From positions 1 to 8,996 of the forward strand of contig CAJMNP010000029.1 of the NCBI GenBank assembly GCA_905214895.1: DNA of 8,996 nt. Reading direction: 5' to 3'. This document shows positions 1-7,482 of the stretch, in pieces. The position numbers and the translations under genes are program-made. Each line of letters opens with the position of its first letter. Within the stretch, counting starts at the first letter, position 1. The DNA comes from an uncultured bacterium. Lineage in GTDB: Bacteria; Actinomycetota; Coriobacteriia; Coriobacteriales; Coriobacteriaceae. The notes beneath the pieces are model-generated. The model was not told where the DNA came from. It saw nothing but the letters and a program-made list of their open reading frames with translations, and made no database searches.

Positions 1-364
1 TCATGCCGGTCGTATAGTCCTCATCGAGCGCCTGGCCGTCGACGACGACCTTGCCATCCTGCAGGTCGACCGTCTGGCCGGCCGTGGCGATGACGCGCTT
101 GACAAGAACATCGTGCTCAGAGGTGCCGTCGGGGTTGTGGAACACCACGATATCGCCCTGTTTGACAGGCTGACCGAGCTCAAGGCTCACCTTTTGCGCC
201 AGGATCTGATCGCCGATCTCGATCGTGGACTCCATGGAACCGGTGGGTACCACAAAGGGTTCGACCACAAATGAGCGAATCAAGAAGGTGGCGACCAGTG
301 CGATCGCGACAACCACGACCCACTCAAACGCACCCTTTAGCACGGAATGCTGCGATGGAACCAT
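1..364 (-). CDS. lepB: Signal peptidase I, N-terminal 121 residues (cut at window edge)
   Basis: Type I signal peptidase, which cleaves signal peptides from exported proteins at the outer face of the membrane. The reading frame opens with ATG at 364 and runs off the left edge without a stop, so only the N-terminal part is seen. Residues 15-29 form one hydrophobic membrane anchor (WVVVVAIALVATFLI). It is followed by the catalytic serine motif PTGSMEST (Ser43) and the catalytic lysine in VLVKRVIA (Lys89), the Ser-Lys dyad of the family. The start is supported by GAGGAG inside the end of trmD, about 8 bases upstream. The ATG lies two bases after the trmD stop, so it is the last gene visible in the rpsP operon and is probably translationally coupled. 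The family is usually about 180-200 residues, so roughly a third is missing. Confidence 0.95.
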   Translation of the reverse strand, partial: MVPSQHSVLKGAFEWVVVVAIALVATFLIRSFVVEPFVVPTGSMESTIEIGDQILAQKVSLELGQPVKQGDIVVFHNPDGTSEHDVLVKRVIATAGQTVDLQDGKVVVDGQALDEDYTTGM

Positions 365-366
365 TC

Positions 367-1125
367 TCACTCCTCGCTCTGCGAATACGAAGCGTCCAGG
401 ATCTCCTGCGCGTACGCGCGCTCCTCGGGCGTAAGGTGAGCCGTCTCGATAAGATCGGGACGCCAGCGACAGGTACGCTCGATGGCGTTCTTACGACGCC
501 AGGCATCGACCTTGGCGTGGTCGCCGCTTACGAGTACTGGAGGTACGCCCTCACCATTGAACTCGGCGGGACGGGTGTACTGCGCGTACTCGAGCAGGCC
601 ACCGTCCTCGGCGGTCGAGAAGGACTCGTCCACATTGCTCATCTCGTCGCCCAAGGCTCCGGGAATGAGCCGTACGACGGCATCGGCCACGACCATAGCG
701 GGCAGCTCGCCGCCCGTAAGCACGTAGTCGCCGATCGACAGACGCTCATCGGCATACGCATATGCGCGCTCGTCGACGCCCTCGTAACGGCTGCACACAA
801 ACAGCAGGCGCTCGCATTTGAGCAGGCGCTCGGCCACATGCTGCGTAAAGGGCTCGCCGCAGGGGGTGAAGAACACCACGGTGGGCTTGGGACCCTCGGA
901 GCTAATAGCCTCAATTGCCTCGGCAATGGGCTCGACCTTCATGAGCATGCCCTGCCCGCCGCCATACGGCTCGTCATCGACGGTGCGATGGCGGTCATGC
1001 GTCCAGTCGCGCAGGTTATACGCCTTAAAATCAAAAAGGCCGGCCTTGCGGGCACGGCCCAAAATCGACGTGGACATGACGGGCTCAAACATCTCGGGAA
1101 AGACCGAAAGGGTCTCAATCAGCAT
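367..1125 (-). CDS. trmD: tRNA (guanine37-N1)-methyltransferase TrmD
   Basis: 252 residues, normal length. It methylates N1 of G37 next to the anticodon using S-adenosylmethionine and so prevents +1 frameshifting; it acts as a cytosolic homodimer. The SPOUT trefoil-knot signature is clear: PYGGGQGM (53-60), YEGVDER (114-120), IGDYVLTGGELPA (131-143), LLEYAQYTRP (177-186), then a small C-terminal domain with RPDL (222-225). One detail is unusual. The position aligning with the general-base Asp169 of the Haemophilus enzyme (15 residues after the conserved Arg152) is Glu167, with Asp166 just before it, in SNVDESF. The ATG start at 1125 has GGAGG five bases upstream. It lies 10 bases after rimM and 2 bases before lepB in the rpsP operon. 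Confidence 0.97.
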   Translation of the reverse strand: MLIETLSVFPEMFEPVMSTSILGRARKAGLFDFKAYNLRDWTHDRHRTVDDEPYGGGQGMLMKVEPIAEAIEAISSEGPKPTVVFFTPCGEPFTQHVAERLLKCERLLFVCSRYEGVDERAYAYADERLSIGDYVLTGGELPAMVVADAVVRLIPGALGDEMSNVDESFSTAEDGGLLEYAQYTRPAEFNGEGVPPVLVSGDHAKVDAWRRKNAIERTCRWRPDLIETAHLTPEERAYAQEILDASYSQSEE

Positions 1126-1135
1126 GCTGTCCTCC

Positions 1136-1657
1136 CTACTTGTCCATATCGATCAAGCCGTCCATAACGTGGACGGAAATTGTTCCTGTGTCGGGAAGAT
1201 CGAGCACAACCTGCTCGATCACGGGAATCAGCACCTCGCCGTACCGATCGCCCTCGACAACCCAAACATCGTTGGCGGGCGTCGACATAATCTCAACAAT
1301 CGTGCCGAGCGAGCCAAAGCGCTCGTCGGTCACCTCGCGACCCATGAGGTCGGTATAGGCGGCGTCGAGCGAATCGAGCTCAAAGTCGTCACGATTGGCC
1401 AGCACATAGCATCCGGTGATGCCCTCGGCGGCCGTCAAGTCGTCTATGCCCTCAAACGAGACCAGATCGCCATCGCCCGTATCGGTGACGGACACGACCG
1501 TGCAAAAACGGTCGCGCTTGAGCGCCGGCGGCGTCAAGGCGACACGCATACCCGGCTCCAATACAGAAGGAAGCCCCCGCAGCGGCTGCGCGAGGACCTC
1601 CCCCTTCCTTCCGTGCGGCTTGACCACACGGGCGATGTTTTTGTACTGGGACCTCAA
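1136..1657 (-). CDS. rimM: 16S rRNA processing protein RimM
   Basis: 173 residues, typical length. RimM binds ribosomal protein S19 and helps mature the head of the 30S subunit. The N-terminal barrel shows ARVVKPHGRKGEV (9-21). The C-terminal PRC-like domain shows GSLGTIVEIMSTPANDVWVV (115-134), EVLIPVI (141-147) and the final HVMDGLID. The start must be TTG at 1657: an in-frame stop lies at 1676-1678, and the codons between that stop and the TTG include no start codon. Residue 1 then lies where RimM proteins normally begin. No good Shine-Dalgarno is visible; the TTG is four bases after the khpA stop and in the loop of a small hairpin, which suggests translational coupling. Confidence 0.95.
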   Translation of the reverse strand: MRSQYKNIARVVKPHGRKGEVLAQPLRGLPSVLEPGMRVALTPPALKRDRFCTVVSVTDTGDGDLVSFEGIDDLTAAEGITGCYVLANRDDFELDSLDAAYTDLMGREVTDERFGSLGTIVEIMSTPANDVWVVEGDRYGEVLIPVIEQVVLDLPDTGTISVHVMDGLIDMDK

Positions 1658-1661
1658 GGTC

Positions 1662-1946
1662 CTAGCCCAGAACCTCTACCTCGACAGCGGTGTCGAGGCG
1701 AGCGGCCAATGCACGGGCGAGCGTGCGAATGGCCTTGATGGTACGGCCACGACGGCCGATGACCTTAGCGACGTCATCCTCGGCAACCGAAACCTCAATC
1801 GTGGAGGCGTCGTCACCATCGATGACCTCGAGGCTCACGGAATCCGGGTCGTCGACGATCTGAACAACGAGATATTCGACGAGATCGGCGATGCGATCTG
1901 AGAGCATTGCCTCACCCTCGAGCTGTGCAGCGTCAACCTCAGGCAC
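1662..1946 (-). CDS. khpA: KH-domain RNA-binding protein KhpA
   Basis: 94 residues if started at GTG 1946, which has GAGGAG six bases upstream at the end of rpsP. A second candidate is ATG at 1907, giving 81 residues, nearer the usual family length and with a purine-rich GAGGGTGAGG just upstream. The family core is clear: LVEYLVVQIVDDPDSV (22-37), then a KH fold with the RNA-binding GxxG loop as GRRG (64-67) in VAKVIGRRGRTIKAIRTL. KhpA, often with KhpB/Jag, binds RNA and affects cell-wall growth and small-RNA function in Gram-positive bacteria; I infer a similar role here. Its place between rpsP and rimM is the usual Gram-positive order. The extra 13 N-terminal residues (PEVDAAQLEGEAM) are acidic and not needed for the fold. 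Confidence 0.93.
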   Translation of the reverse strand: MPEVDAAQLEGEAMLSDRIADLVEYLVVQIVDDPDSVSLEVIDGDDASTIEVSVAEDDVAKVIGRRGRTIKAIRTLARALAARLDTAVEVEVLG

Positions 1947-1949
1947 GAT

Positions 1950-2291
1950 TTACTCCTCGGCGCCCTCAGCGGCCTCAGCGGCAGCCTTAGCGGCCTCGGC
2001 CTCTTTGGCGAGCTGCTTCTTGGACTTCTTGACGACGGTCTCGGTCTTCTCGCCCTCGTTGGCGGCCTTGACCAGAGCGGCGACGGCGTCGGTAAGCTGA
2101 GCGCCCTTGGACTGCCAGTCAGCAATCTTCTCGAGGTCGAGGTTGATGGTCTTGGGGGCGGTCATCGGATTGTAGCGGCCAACCTCCTCGATGATACGAC
2201 CGTCACGCGGGGCGCGGGAATCGGCGACGACGACACGGTAGTACGGACGCTTCTTAGCGCCGTGACGAGCAAGGCGAATCTTGACTGCCAA
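1950..2291 (-). CDS. rpsP: 30S ribosomal protein S16
   Basis: 113 residues from a TTG start at 2291 (first residues [14 protein letters not shown]). S16 binds 16S rRNA and is needed for 30S assembly. The S16 core covers about residues 1-80: [20 protein letters not shown], then [20 protein letters not shown]. The start is decided by GGAGGAG at 2298-2304, six bases before the TTG, and by the near-universal start of S16 at this residue; a longer frame opening at TTG 2327 would add 12 unconserved residues. Residues 80-113 form a Lys- then Ala/Glu-rich tail (ending [11 protein letters not shown]) that ordinary 80-90 residue S16 lacks. It is the first gene of a leftward operon with khpA, rimM, trmD and lepB. 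Confidence 0.97.
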   Translation of the reverse strand: MAVKIRLARHGAKKRPYYRVVVADSRAPRDGRIIEEVGRYNPMTAPKTINLDLEKIADWQSKGAQLTDAVAALVKAANEGEKTETVVKKSKKQLAKEAEAAKAAAEAAEGAEE

Positions 2292-2297
2292 AGGAAA

Positions 2298-2304
2298 CTC
2301 CTCC
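2298..2304 (-). promoter_or_regulatory. Ribosome binding site of rpsP (decides TTG start)
   Basis: GGAGGAG on the minus strand, six bases before TTG at 2291. It is a near-perfect anti-16S complement at ideal spacing, and it fixes the S16 start at this TTG rather than the upstream in-frame TTG at 2327. Confidence 0.9.
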
Positions 2305-2306
2305 AA

Positions 2307-2330
2307 CCAAGCAGCTTTAGGCTGCAACTA
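2307..2330 (-). other. Small hairpin in the rpsP leader
   Basis: In the predicted 5' leader of rpsP the transcript reads GCAGC-CTAAA-GCTGC (about 2311-2325), a 5-bp GC-rich stem with a five-base loop, ending about 6 bases upstream of the Shine-Dalgarno. It is short and not followed by a U-tract, so it is not a terminator. A role in autoregulation or leader stability is only a guess. Confidence 0.35.
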
Positions 2331-2347
2331 CAAACAAACAGTTGAAC

Positions 2348-2376
2348 ATAATACGCCATCGACGCGGGCAGGTGAA
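2348..2376 (-). promoter_or_regulatory. Predicted sigma-A type promoter of the rpsP operon
   Basis: Reading the minus strand: -35 TTCACC (2376-2371, four of six consensus bases), a 17-base spacer, and -10 TATTAT (2353-2348, five of six). Transcription would start near 2341, giving a leader of about 50 bases before the TTG of rpsP. A second, weaker pair lies upstream: TTGCAA (2448-2443), a 16-base spacer and TAAGAT (2426-2421). Confidence 0.65.
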
Positions 2377-2410
2377 GTCCGTGAGACCAACTTCTTCGGT
2401 GTAGTCGAGG

Positions 2411-2446
2411 GCAAATCCATATCTTAGACAAGAATTCGCGATTTGC
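2411..2446. repeat. Inverted repeat in the rpsP/dinB divergent region
   Basis: GCAAATC at 2411-2417 and its exact reverse complement GATTTGC at 2440-2446, 22 bases apart. The right arm overlaps TTGCAA, itself palindromic (2443-2448), and sits next to TCGCGA. It lies upstream of both predicted promoters, so it could be an operator or a cruciform, but a chance 7-bp match is possible. Apart from this and the promoters I see nothing else in the 201 bases between rpsP and dinB. Confidence 0.35.
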
Positions 2447-2480
2447 AAGCACATACACGCACCCCACATGAGCTGCGCGG

Positions 2481-2486
2481 TATACT
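2481..2486 (+). promoter_or_regulatory. Predicted -10 box of dinB
   Basis: TATACT on the plus strand ends only six bases before the ATG of dinB at 2493, so transcription would start at or next to the start codon (leaderless mRNA). No Shine-Dalgarno is visible before that ATG. No convincing -35 hexamer is found 16-18 bases upstream (the sequence there is near CGCACC), so the promoter is weak or needs an activator. Confidence 0.5.
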
Positions 2487-2492
2487 CATGAC

Positions 2493-3749
2493 ATGGAAAG
2501 ACGCGAACATACATACGGTTATGAGGATACTGCAGGCGTTACGCCGCCGCCCTGGACGGGTCCGGCGGTGGGCCTGATGGACCTCGATGCATTTTTTGCG
2601 AGCGTGGAGATGCTCGATCATCCCGAATGGCGCGGCAAGCCGCTCATCGTGGGTGGTGATGCCGATTCCCGCGGCGTTGTGTCCACGTGTTCGTACGAGG
2701 CACGTCGCTTTGGCGTGCATTCCGCCATGCCCTCGGCCGAGGCACAGCGCCTCTGCCCGCAGGCCATTTGGACGCACGGACACTTTGATCGCTACCACGA
2801 GGTCAGCGCGCAGGTCATGGCGATTCTTGCCGATGAGACCCCGCGCGTGGAGCGCGTGTCCATCGACGAGGCCTTTATCGATATCACACCGGGCCGCTTT
2901 GCGCCCGAGGATCCGCTGCTGGTTGCGCGGCGTATTAGCGACCGCGTTGCGGCACTGGGGGTGACGTGCTCCATCGGCGTTGGGTGCAACAAGACCGTGG
3001 CCAAAATCGCAAGCGAGCGGGACAAGCCGTTTGGTCTGACCATTGTGCGCCCCGGTACGGAACAGCGCTTTTTGGCCGCGCTGCCGGTATCTGCCATGAG
3101 CGGAATCGGGCGTTCAGCCGAGGAGCGACTGCGTCGCATGCGCATCTATACGCTCGGCGAGCTTTCACGCGCGCCAGAATCCACCCTGGCTGCAATCTTT
3201 GGCGTGAATGGCGAGCGCATGCGTCAACGTGCTTTGGGGCTCGAAGTATCCGAGGTCACCAGTCTGGATGAGGAACGTGAAGTTAAATCGGTGAGCAATG
3301 AGCGCACCTTTGCGAAGGATCTGACTGAACGTGGTGACATTGAGGCGGCGATCGCGCTGCTCGGCGAGTCGGTTGGGCGCCGCCTGCGTCGTCAAGGGCT
3401 GACAGGCGGAACCGTAACGCTCAAGCTCAAATACTCTTACGGCAGCGGACGCACGGCACAGCGCCGCTTGCCCCACCCCACCGACGACGAGAATATCTTT
3501 GTGGCCGTAGCGCTCGAGCTGCTCGACAATATCTGGCAAGAAGGCATGCACGTTCGTCTAGCGGGTATCGGCATGAGCGACTTCGACCACCAAGGCGGTA
3601 TCCAAACCGACCTATTCTGCGAGATCGATGACCGCGGAGCCCAATCCAGCGACCGCCGCGACCTCTCCGTCGCCATCGACGCCGTCCGAGACAAATTCGG
3701 CGACACCGCCCTATCCTTCGGCCGCCAATCCCGCTTCTCCTCCCAATGA
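2493..3749 (+). CDS. dinB: DNA polymerase IV (Y-family, DinB)
   Basis: 418 residues. Error-prone translesion DNA polymerase that copies past damaged bases. Palm and finger motifs are intact: MDLDAFFASVE (29-39, metal-binding Asp30, steric-gate Phe35), YEARRFGVHSAMP (68-80), the catalytic pair Asp125-Glu126 in RVSIDEAFID (121-130), and SIGVGCNKTVAKIASERDKPFG (160-181). The little-finger domain spans about 260-365. QTDLF (371-375) matches the QxxLF clamp-binding motif and is followed by an unusual tail of about 43 residues. About 24 residues precede the first conserved strand, more than in most DinB proteins; ATG 2577 (residue 29) would cut into the core, so ATG 2493 is preferred. It is the only plus-strand gene here, flanked by two minus-strand core operons. 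I see no clear SOS (LexA) box. Confidence 0.95.
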   Translation: MERREHTYGYEDTAGVTPPPWTGPAVGLMDLDAFFASVEMLDHPEWRGKPLIVGGDADSRGVVSTCSYEARRFGVHSAMPSAEAQRLCPQAIWTHGHFDRYHEVSAQVMAILADETPRVERVSIDEAFIDITPGRFAPEDPLLVARRISDRVAALGVTCSIGVGCNKTVAKIASERDKPFGLTIVRPGTEQRFLAALPVSAMSGIGRSAEERLRRMRIYTLGELSRAPESTLAAIFGVNGERMRQRALGLEVSEVTSLDEEREVKSVSNERTFAKDLTERGDIEAAIALLGESVGRRLRRQGLTGGTVTLKLKYSYGSGRTAQRRLPHPTDDENIFVAVALELLDNIWQEGMHVRLAGIGMSDFDHQGGIQTDLFCEIDDRGAQSSDRRDLSVAIDAVRDKFGDTALSFGRQSRFSSQ

Positions 3750-3763
3750 TTTGCGTTTTGGGC

Positions 3764-3805
3764 AAAAAGAAAGCCGGGCAGCTGCAGGTAGCGCAACTGC
3801 CCGGC
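3764..3805 (-). terminator. Intrinsic terminator of the obgE-nadD-yqeK-rsfS operon
   Basis: A 9-bp perfect GC-rich stem (GCCGGGCAG at 3773-3781 with CTGCCCGGC at 3797-3805), extended by three more pairs after one mismatch, with a seven-base loop. On the minus strand it is followed by TTTCTTTTTG (3772-3763), a typical U-tract. It lies 46 bases after the rsfS stop. On the plus strand no T-run follows, so it should not stop dinB transcripts efficiently. Confidence 0.88.
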
Positions 3806-3851
3806 GAGCGGTAGAAGGTGGCTCTAGAGAAGCCCCGGCCCAAATAAGGTC

Positions 3852-4307
3852 CTAGAGGAGGTTGAGGGGGAGCTGGGGAGCGTCGCCCCAGAGCTTCTCG
3901 AGGCGGTAGAAGTCGCGGGCCTCGGGGGTGAAGACGTGGACGACAACCGAGCCGTAATCCATGAGCATCCAGGTCTTCTGCTCGCGGCCCTCGATGGAGA
4001 ACGGATGCTCACCGCAAGCCTCGGCGACCTTCTCCTCGATCTCGTCGACGATAGAATCAACCTGACGGTTATTGGTACCGGTGGCGAGCACAAAGTAATC
4101 GCACACGTCGGAGAGCTCGGTCAGATCAAGCAGCTGCACGTCCTCGCCTTTCTTGTCGTAGGCGGCCTGCGCGGCGGCGCGGGCGACATCCTCGGCGGCG
4201 ACACCGCTCGTGGACAGCGAGGCAGCGGTGCGGTCGGACGTGGCAACGAAGCTCTTGTGCTCCACACCTTCAAGAATCTGCTCGTCGGTCATGGTCTCAT
4301 CGGCCAT
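3852..4307 (-). CDS. rsfS: Ribosomal silencing factor RsfS
   Basis: 151 residues from ATG 4307, supported by AGAGG six bases upstream; a GTG in frame at 4328 would add seven residues but would place that Shine-Dalgarno inside the gene. RsfS binds ribosomal protein L14 on the 50S subunit and blocks subunit joining during starvation. The conserved domain spans about 45-145: DKKGEDVQLLDLTELSDVCDYFVLATG (51-77), RQVDSIVDEIEEKV (81-94), then WMLMDYGSVVVHVF (113-126) and RDFYRLEKLWGDAP (131-144). Residues 1-42 are a polar, Ser/Thr/Ala-rich extension absent from the usual 105-120 residue proteins. It is the last gene of the obgE operon, 28 bases after yqeK, the common order nadD-yqeK-rsfS. Confidence 0.96.
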   Translation of the reverse strand: MADETMTDEQILEGVEHKSFVATSDRTAASLSTSGVAAEDVARAAAQAAYDKKGEDVQLLDLTELSDVCDYFVLATGTNNRQVDSIVDEIEEKVAEACGEHPFSIEGREQKTWMLMDYGSVVVHVFTPEARDFYRLEKLWGDAPQLPLNLL

Positions 4308-4313
4308 GGAATA

Positions 4314-4318
4314 CCTCT
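4314..4318 (-). promoter_or_regulatory. Ribosome binding site of rsfS
   Basis: AGAGG on the minus strand, six bases before ATG 4307, decides this start over the upstream GTG at 4328. Confidence 0.75.
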
Positions 4319-4335
4319 TTCTAGACACACCCGAG

Positions 4336-4944
4336 CTAGCGCAGCTGGGCGTAATGGTTGTAAATCGTAATAGCCGTGGGATAAAGATAACGCCCGGAAT
4401 GGATCACGTAGACCAGACCCTGCGCAAAACAGGAGAAGAACAACTCGTCAAGCGTCGACTCCCCCACCATCTTGCGCAGCGCGATGGCATAATCACCATG
4501 GCGGTTGGGCTCGATGGCATCGGCCACAAAGACCACCATATCGAGCGGCGTCATGTCGCAGGCGCCAACGGTGTGACGGTCGACAGCCTGGAAAACAGCA
4601 GACGATAGCTCGGGAAAAAGCTGCGGAAGCTCATAGGCGGCTACCGGGCCATGCAGCAGCGGTGTCGCGGCCGAAGGAGAGCCGGCAACCTTAATGCCGT
4701 AGTGCAACGCGCGGGCCACGAGCTCGTCGTCGGAGAGCACCTTATCCCAGTCGTGAATCAGGCCGGCGGCGGCGGCATCAAAGCGGTCAACGCCGTAGAC
4801 CTCGGCCAAATGAAGCGCGGTCTCGGCAACGCCCAGCGAATGCATGTAGCGCTTGCGCTTATCCTTCATACGCACATCAAGCAGCTCTTGAATGCGCTTA
4901 AGCAGCGCGCGCTCATCGCCTTCAAACTGATCCTCTACCGACAA
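4336..4944 (-). CDS. yqeK: YqeK family HD-domain hydrolase (predicted symmetrical Ap4A hydrolase)
   Basis: 202 residues. The Bacillus relative YqeK splits diadenosine tetraphosphate symmetrically into two ADP; the same activity is inferred here. Metal-binding HD-domain residues are present in order: His35 (KRYMHSLGVAETA), the His64-Asp65 pair in GLIHDWDK (61-68), His98 in LLHGPVAAYE, His124 in DRHTVGACDMTPLD, and Asp142 in ADAIEPNR. Start: TTG at 4944 with GGGGG six bases upstream; the nadD stop is in the same frame only 12 bases before, so little choice remains, and the next ATG (residue 26) would leave an unusually short N-terminus. It lies between nadD and rsfS in the usual order. Confidence 0.94.
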   Translation of the reverse strand: MSVEDQFEGDERALLKRIQELLDVRMKDKRKRYMHSLGVAETALHLAEVYGVDRFDAAAAGLIHDWDKVLSDDELVARALHYGIKVAGSPSAATPLLHGPVAAYELPQLFPELSSAVFQAVDRHTVGACDMTPLDMVVFVADAIEPNRHGDYAIALRKMVGESTLDELFFSCFAQGLVYVIHSGRYLYPTAITIYNHYAQLR

Positions 4945-4956
4945 CGTAGACCCCCA

Positions 4957-5634
4957 TCACTCAAAATCTTCTTGACCCAGATCGGTATACAGCCCGCGTT
5001 TACGAATATAGCCGAGCACGGACTCGCTCGTAAGATAGCGCACGCTCATGCCACGGGCAACTCGCTTGCGAATGTTGGTCGAGCTAATCGCCAGCGCCGG
5101 AATCTGGATATAACGCACGTCAAACGGCAGACCCGACTCTTTAATTCGCGCGCGAGCAGTATCGATATCAAAGCCCGGTCGCGTCGCCGCAATAAACGTG
5201 GCAAGCTCGGCGATTCGGTCGGCATCATGCCAGGTCACAATATCTATAATCGCGTCAGCGCCCGTAATAAAGTAGAGCTTTACCTGAGGCGGGTAAAAGT
5301 CGCGAAGGGCATGAAGCGTATCGGCCGTATAGGTCACGCCCGGACGGTCGATCTCGAATCGGCTCGCCAAAAAAGCCGGATTCGCAGCGGTGGCGAGAAC
5401 CGTCATGGCATAACGGTCCTCGGCAGGCGTCACCGGTTTGTCGAGCTTAAAGGCGGGAGAGCCGGCCGGCATAAAGAGCACGGCGTCCAAGTCGAGCGAC
5501 TCGCGCGCCTGCTCGGCGGTAACCAAGTGCCCGTAGTGAATCGGGTCGAAGGTGCCACCCATGATGCCAAGCCGAAACTCCTGACCATCCTTGATAGGCA
5601 GCTCAGGCAGACCAATTCCACCGCGCAGCGACAT
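4957..5634 (-). CDS. nadD: Nicotinate-nucleotide adenylyltransferase NadD
   Basis: 225 residues. It joins ATP and nicotinate mononucleotide to form deamido-NAD, the step before NAD synthetase. The nucleotidyltransferase signature GGTFDPIHYGHL (26-37) and the second ATP motif AISSTNIRKRV (182-192) are both intact. GVTYTADTL (99-107) and FITGADAIIDIVTWHD (122-137) also match the family. The residues after the first strand, FMPAGSPAFK (54-63), replace the usual PPHK-like nicotinate loop, a variation also seen in other lineages. About 20 residues precede the first strand (RLGIMGG), more than usual, but there is no better in-frame start. ATG 5634 is three bases after the obgE stop, with GGAGGG ten bases upstream. 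Confidence 0.96.
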   Translation of the reverse strand: MSLRGGIGLPELPIKDGQEFRLGIMGGTFDPIHYGHLVTAEQARESLDLDAVLFMPAGSPAFKLDKPVTPAEDRYAMTVLATAANPAFLASRFEIDRPGVTYTADTLHALRDFYPPQVKLYFITGADAIIDIVTWHDADRIAELATFIAATRPGFDIDTARARIKESGLPFDVRYIQIPALAISSTNIRKRVARGMSVRYLTSESVLGYIRKRGLYTDLGQEDFE

Positions 5635-5637
5635 GAC

Positions 5638-7121
<1,484 letters not shown>

Positions 7122-7123
7122 AC

Positions 7124-7166
7124 AAAAAGAGGGAGACCCTTGAATCCTAAAACTCAAGTGCCTCCC
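7124..7166 (-). terminator. Intrinsic terminator or attenuator between rpmA and obgE
   Basis: On the minus strand a 13-bp stem (arms 7166-7154 and 7143-7131, one mismatch and one G-U pair), with two further weak pairs and a six-base loop, followed by TCTTTTTG. It lies 25 bases after the rpmA stop and ends one base before the obgE Shine-Dalgarno. On the plus strand no T-run follows, so it acts leftward only. There is no room for a promoter between it and obgE. Confidence 0.85.
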
Positions 7167-7175
7167 ACATATGTG
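7166..7175. repeat. Perfect 10-bp palindrome upstream of the obgE terminator
   Basis: CACATATGTG, identical on both strands, touches the base of the terminator hairpin between rpmA and obgE. It could be a protein-binding site or a small extension of the RNA structure; chance cannot be excluded. Confidence 0.4.
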
Positions 7176-7191
7176 CTCTATGAAGGGTGAA

Positions 7192-7449
7192 TTACGCGTT
7201 CGCGAGCGGGCGTACGCTGACCCTGTGCTTGATACCCTTGTGGAACTCAACGGTACCGTCGACCAGCGCGAACAGCGTGTCGTCCTTGCCACGGCCAACG
7301 TTCTCACCCGGGTGGATGTGAGTGCCGTGCTGACGGACGAGAATCGTGCCCGTGGTTACCGCCTGGCCGGCATAGCGCTTCGTGCCAAGGCGCTGACCGC
7401 GGGAGTCACGGCCATTACGGGAGGAACCGAGTCCTTTTTTGTGTGCCAT
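7192..7449 (-). CDS. rpmA: 50S ribosomal protein L27
   Basis: 85 residues, normal length. L27 reaches with its N-terminus towards the peptidyl-transferase centre and stabilises the tRNA acceptor ends. The family opening [20 protein letters not shown] (1-20) is followed by [25 protein letters not shown] (37-61) and ends DGTVEF plus a short basic tail. Position 7 is Leu where most L27 have Gly (MAHKKGGGSS). The protein starts directly with MAHKKG and lacks the cleaved N-terminal extension found in Firmicutes, which fits the absence of the protease gene prp/ysxB between rplU and rpmA. ATG 7449 has AGG about eight bases upstream and lies 33 bases after the rplU stop. Confidence 0.97.
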   Translation of the reverse strand: MAHKKGLGSSRNGRDSRGQRLGTKRYAGQAVTTGTILVRQHGTHIHPGENVGRGKDDTLFALVDGTVEFHKGIKHRVSVRPLANA

Positions 7450-7482
7450 TGTGTATACCTACTCTTTCGTTACGAGTGTAAT

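Noticed and set aside
271..1738. Two overlapping plus-strand frames of about 300 codons opposite trmD and rimM
   Set aside because: They mirror the conserved minus-strand genes, overlap each other and show no family motif or convincing ribosome site.
2503..2519. Possible LexA (SOS) box at the start of dinB (CGAACATACATACG)
   Set aside because: Only the left half-site resembles the Gram-positive box; the right half lacks GTTC at the needed spacing, and it lies inside the coding region.
3773..3805. The 3' hairpin as a bidirectional terminator also for dinB
   Set aside because: No T-run follows on the plus strand; only the leftward direction has a U-tract.
4305..4328. GTG at 4328 as the rsfS start
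   Set aside because: The Shine-Dalgarno AGAGG lies downstream of it and is correctly spaced for ATG 4307.
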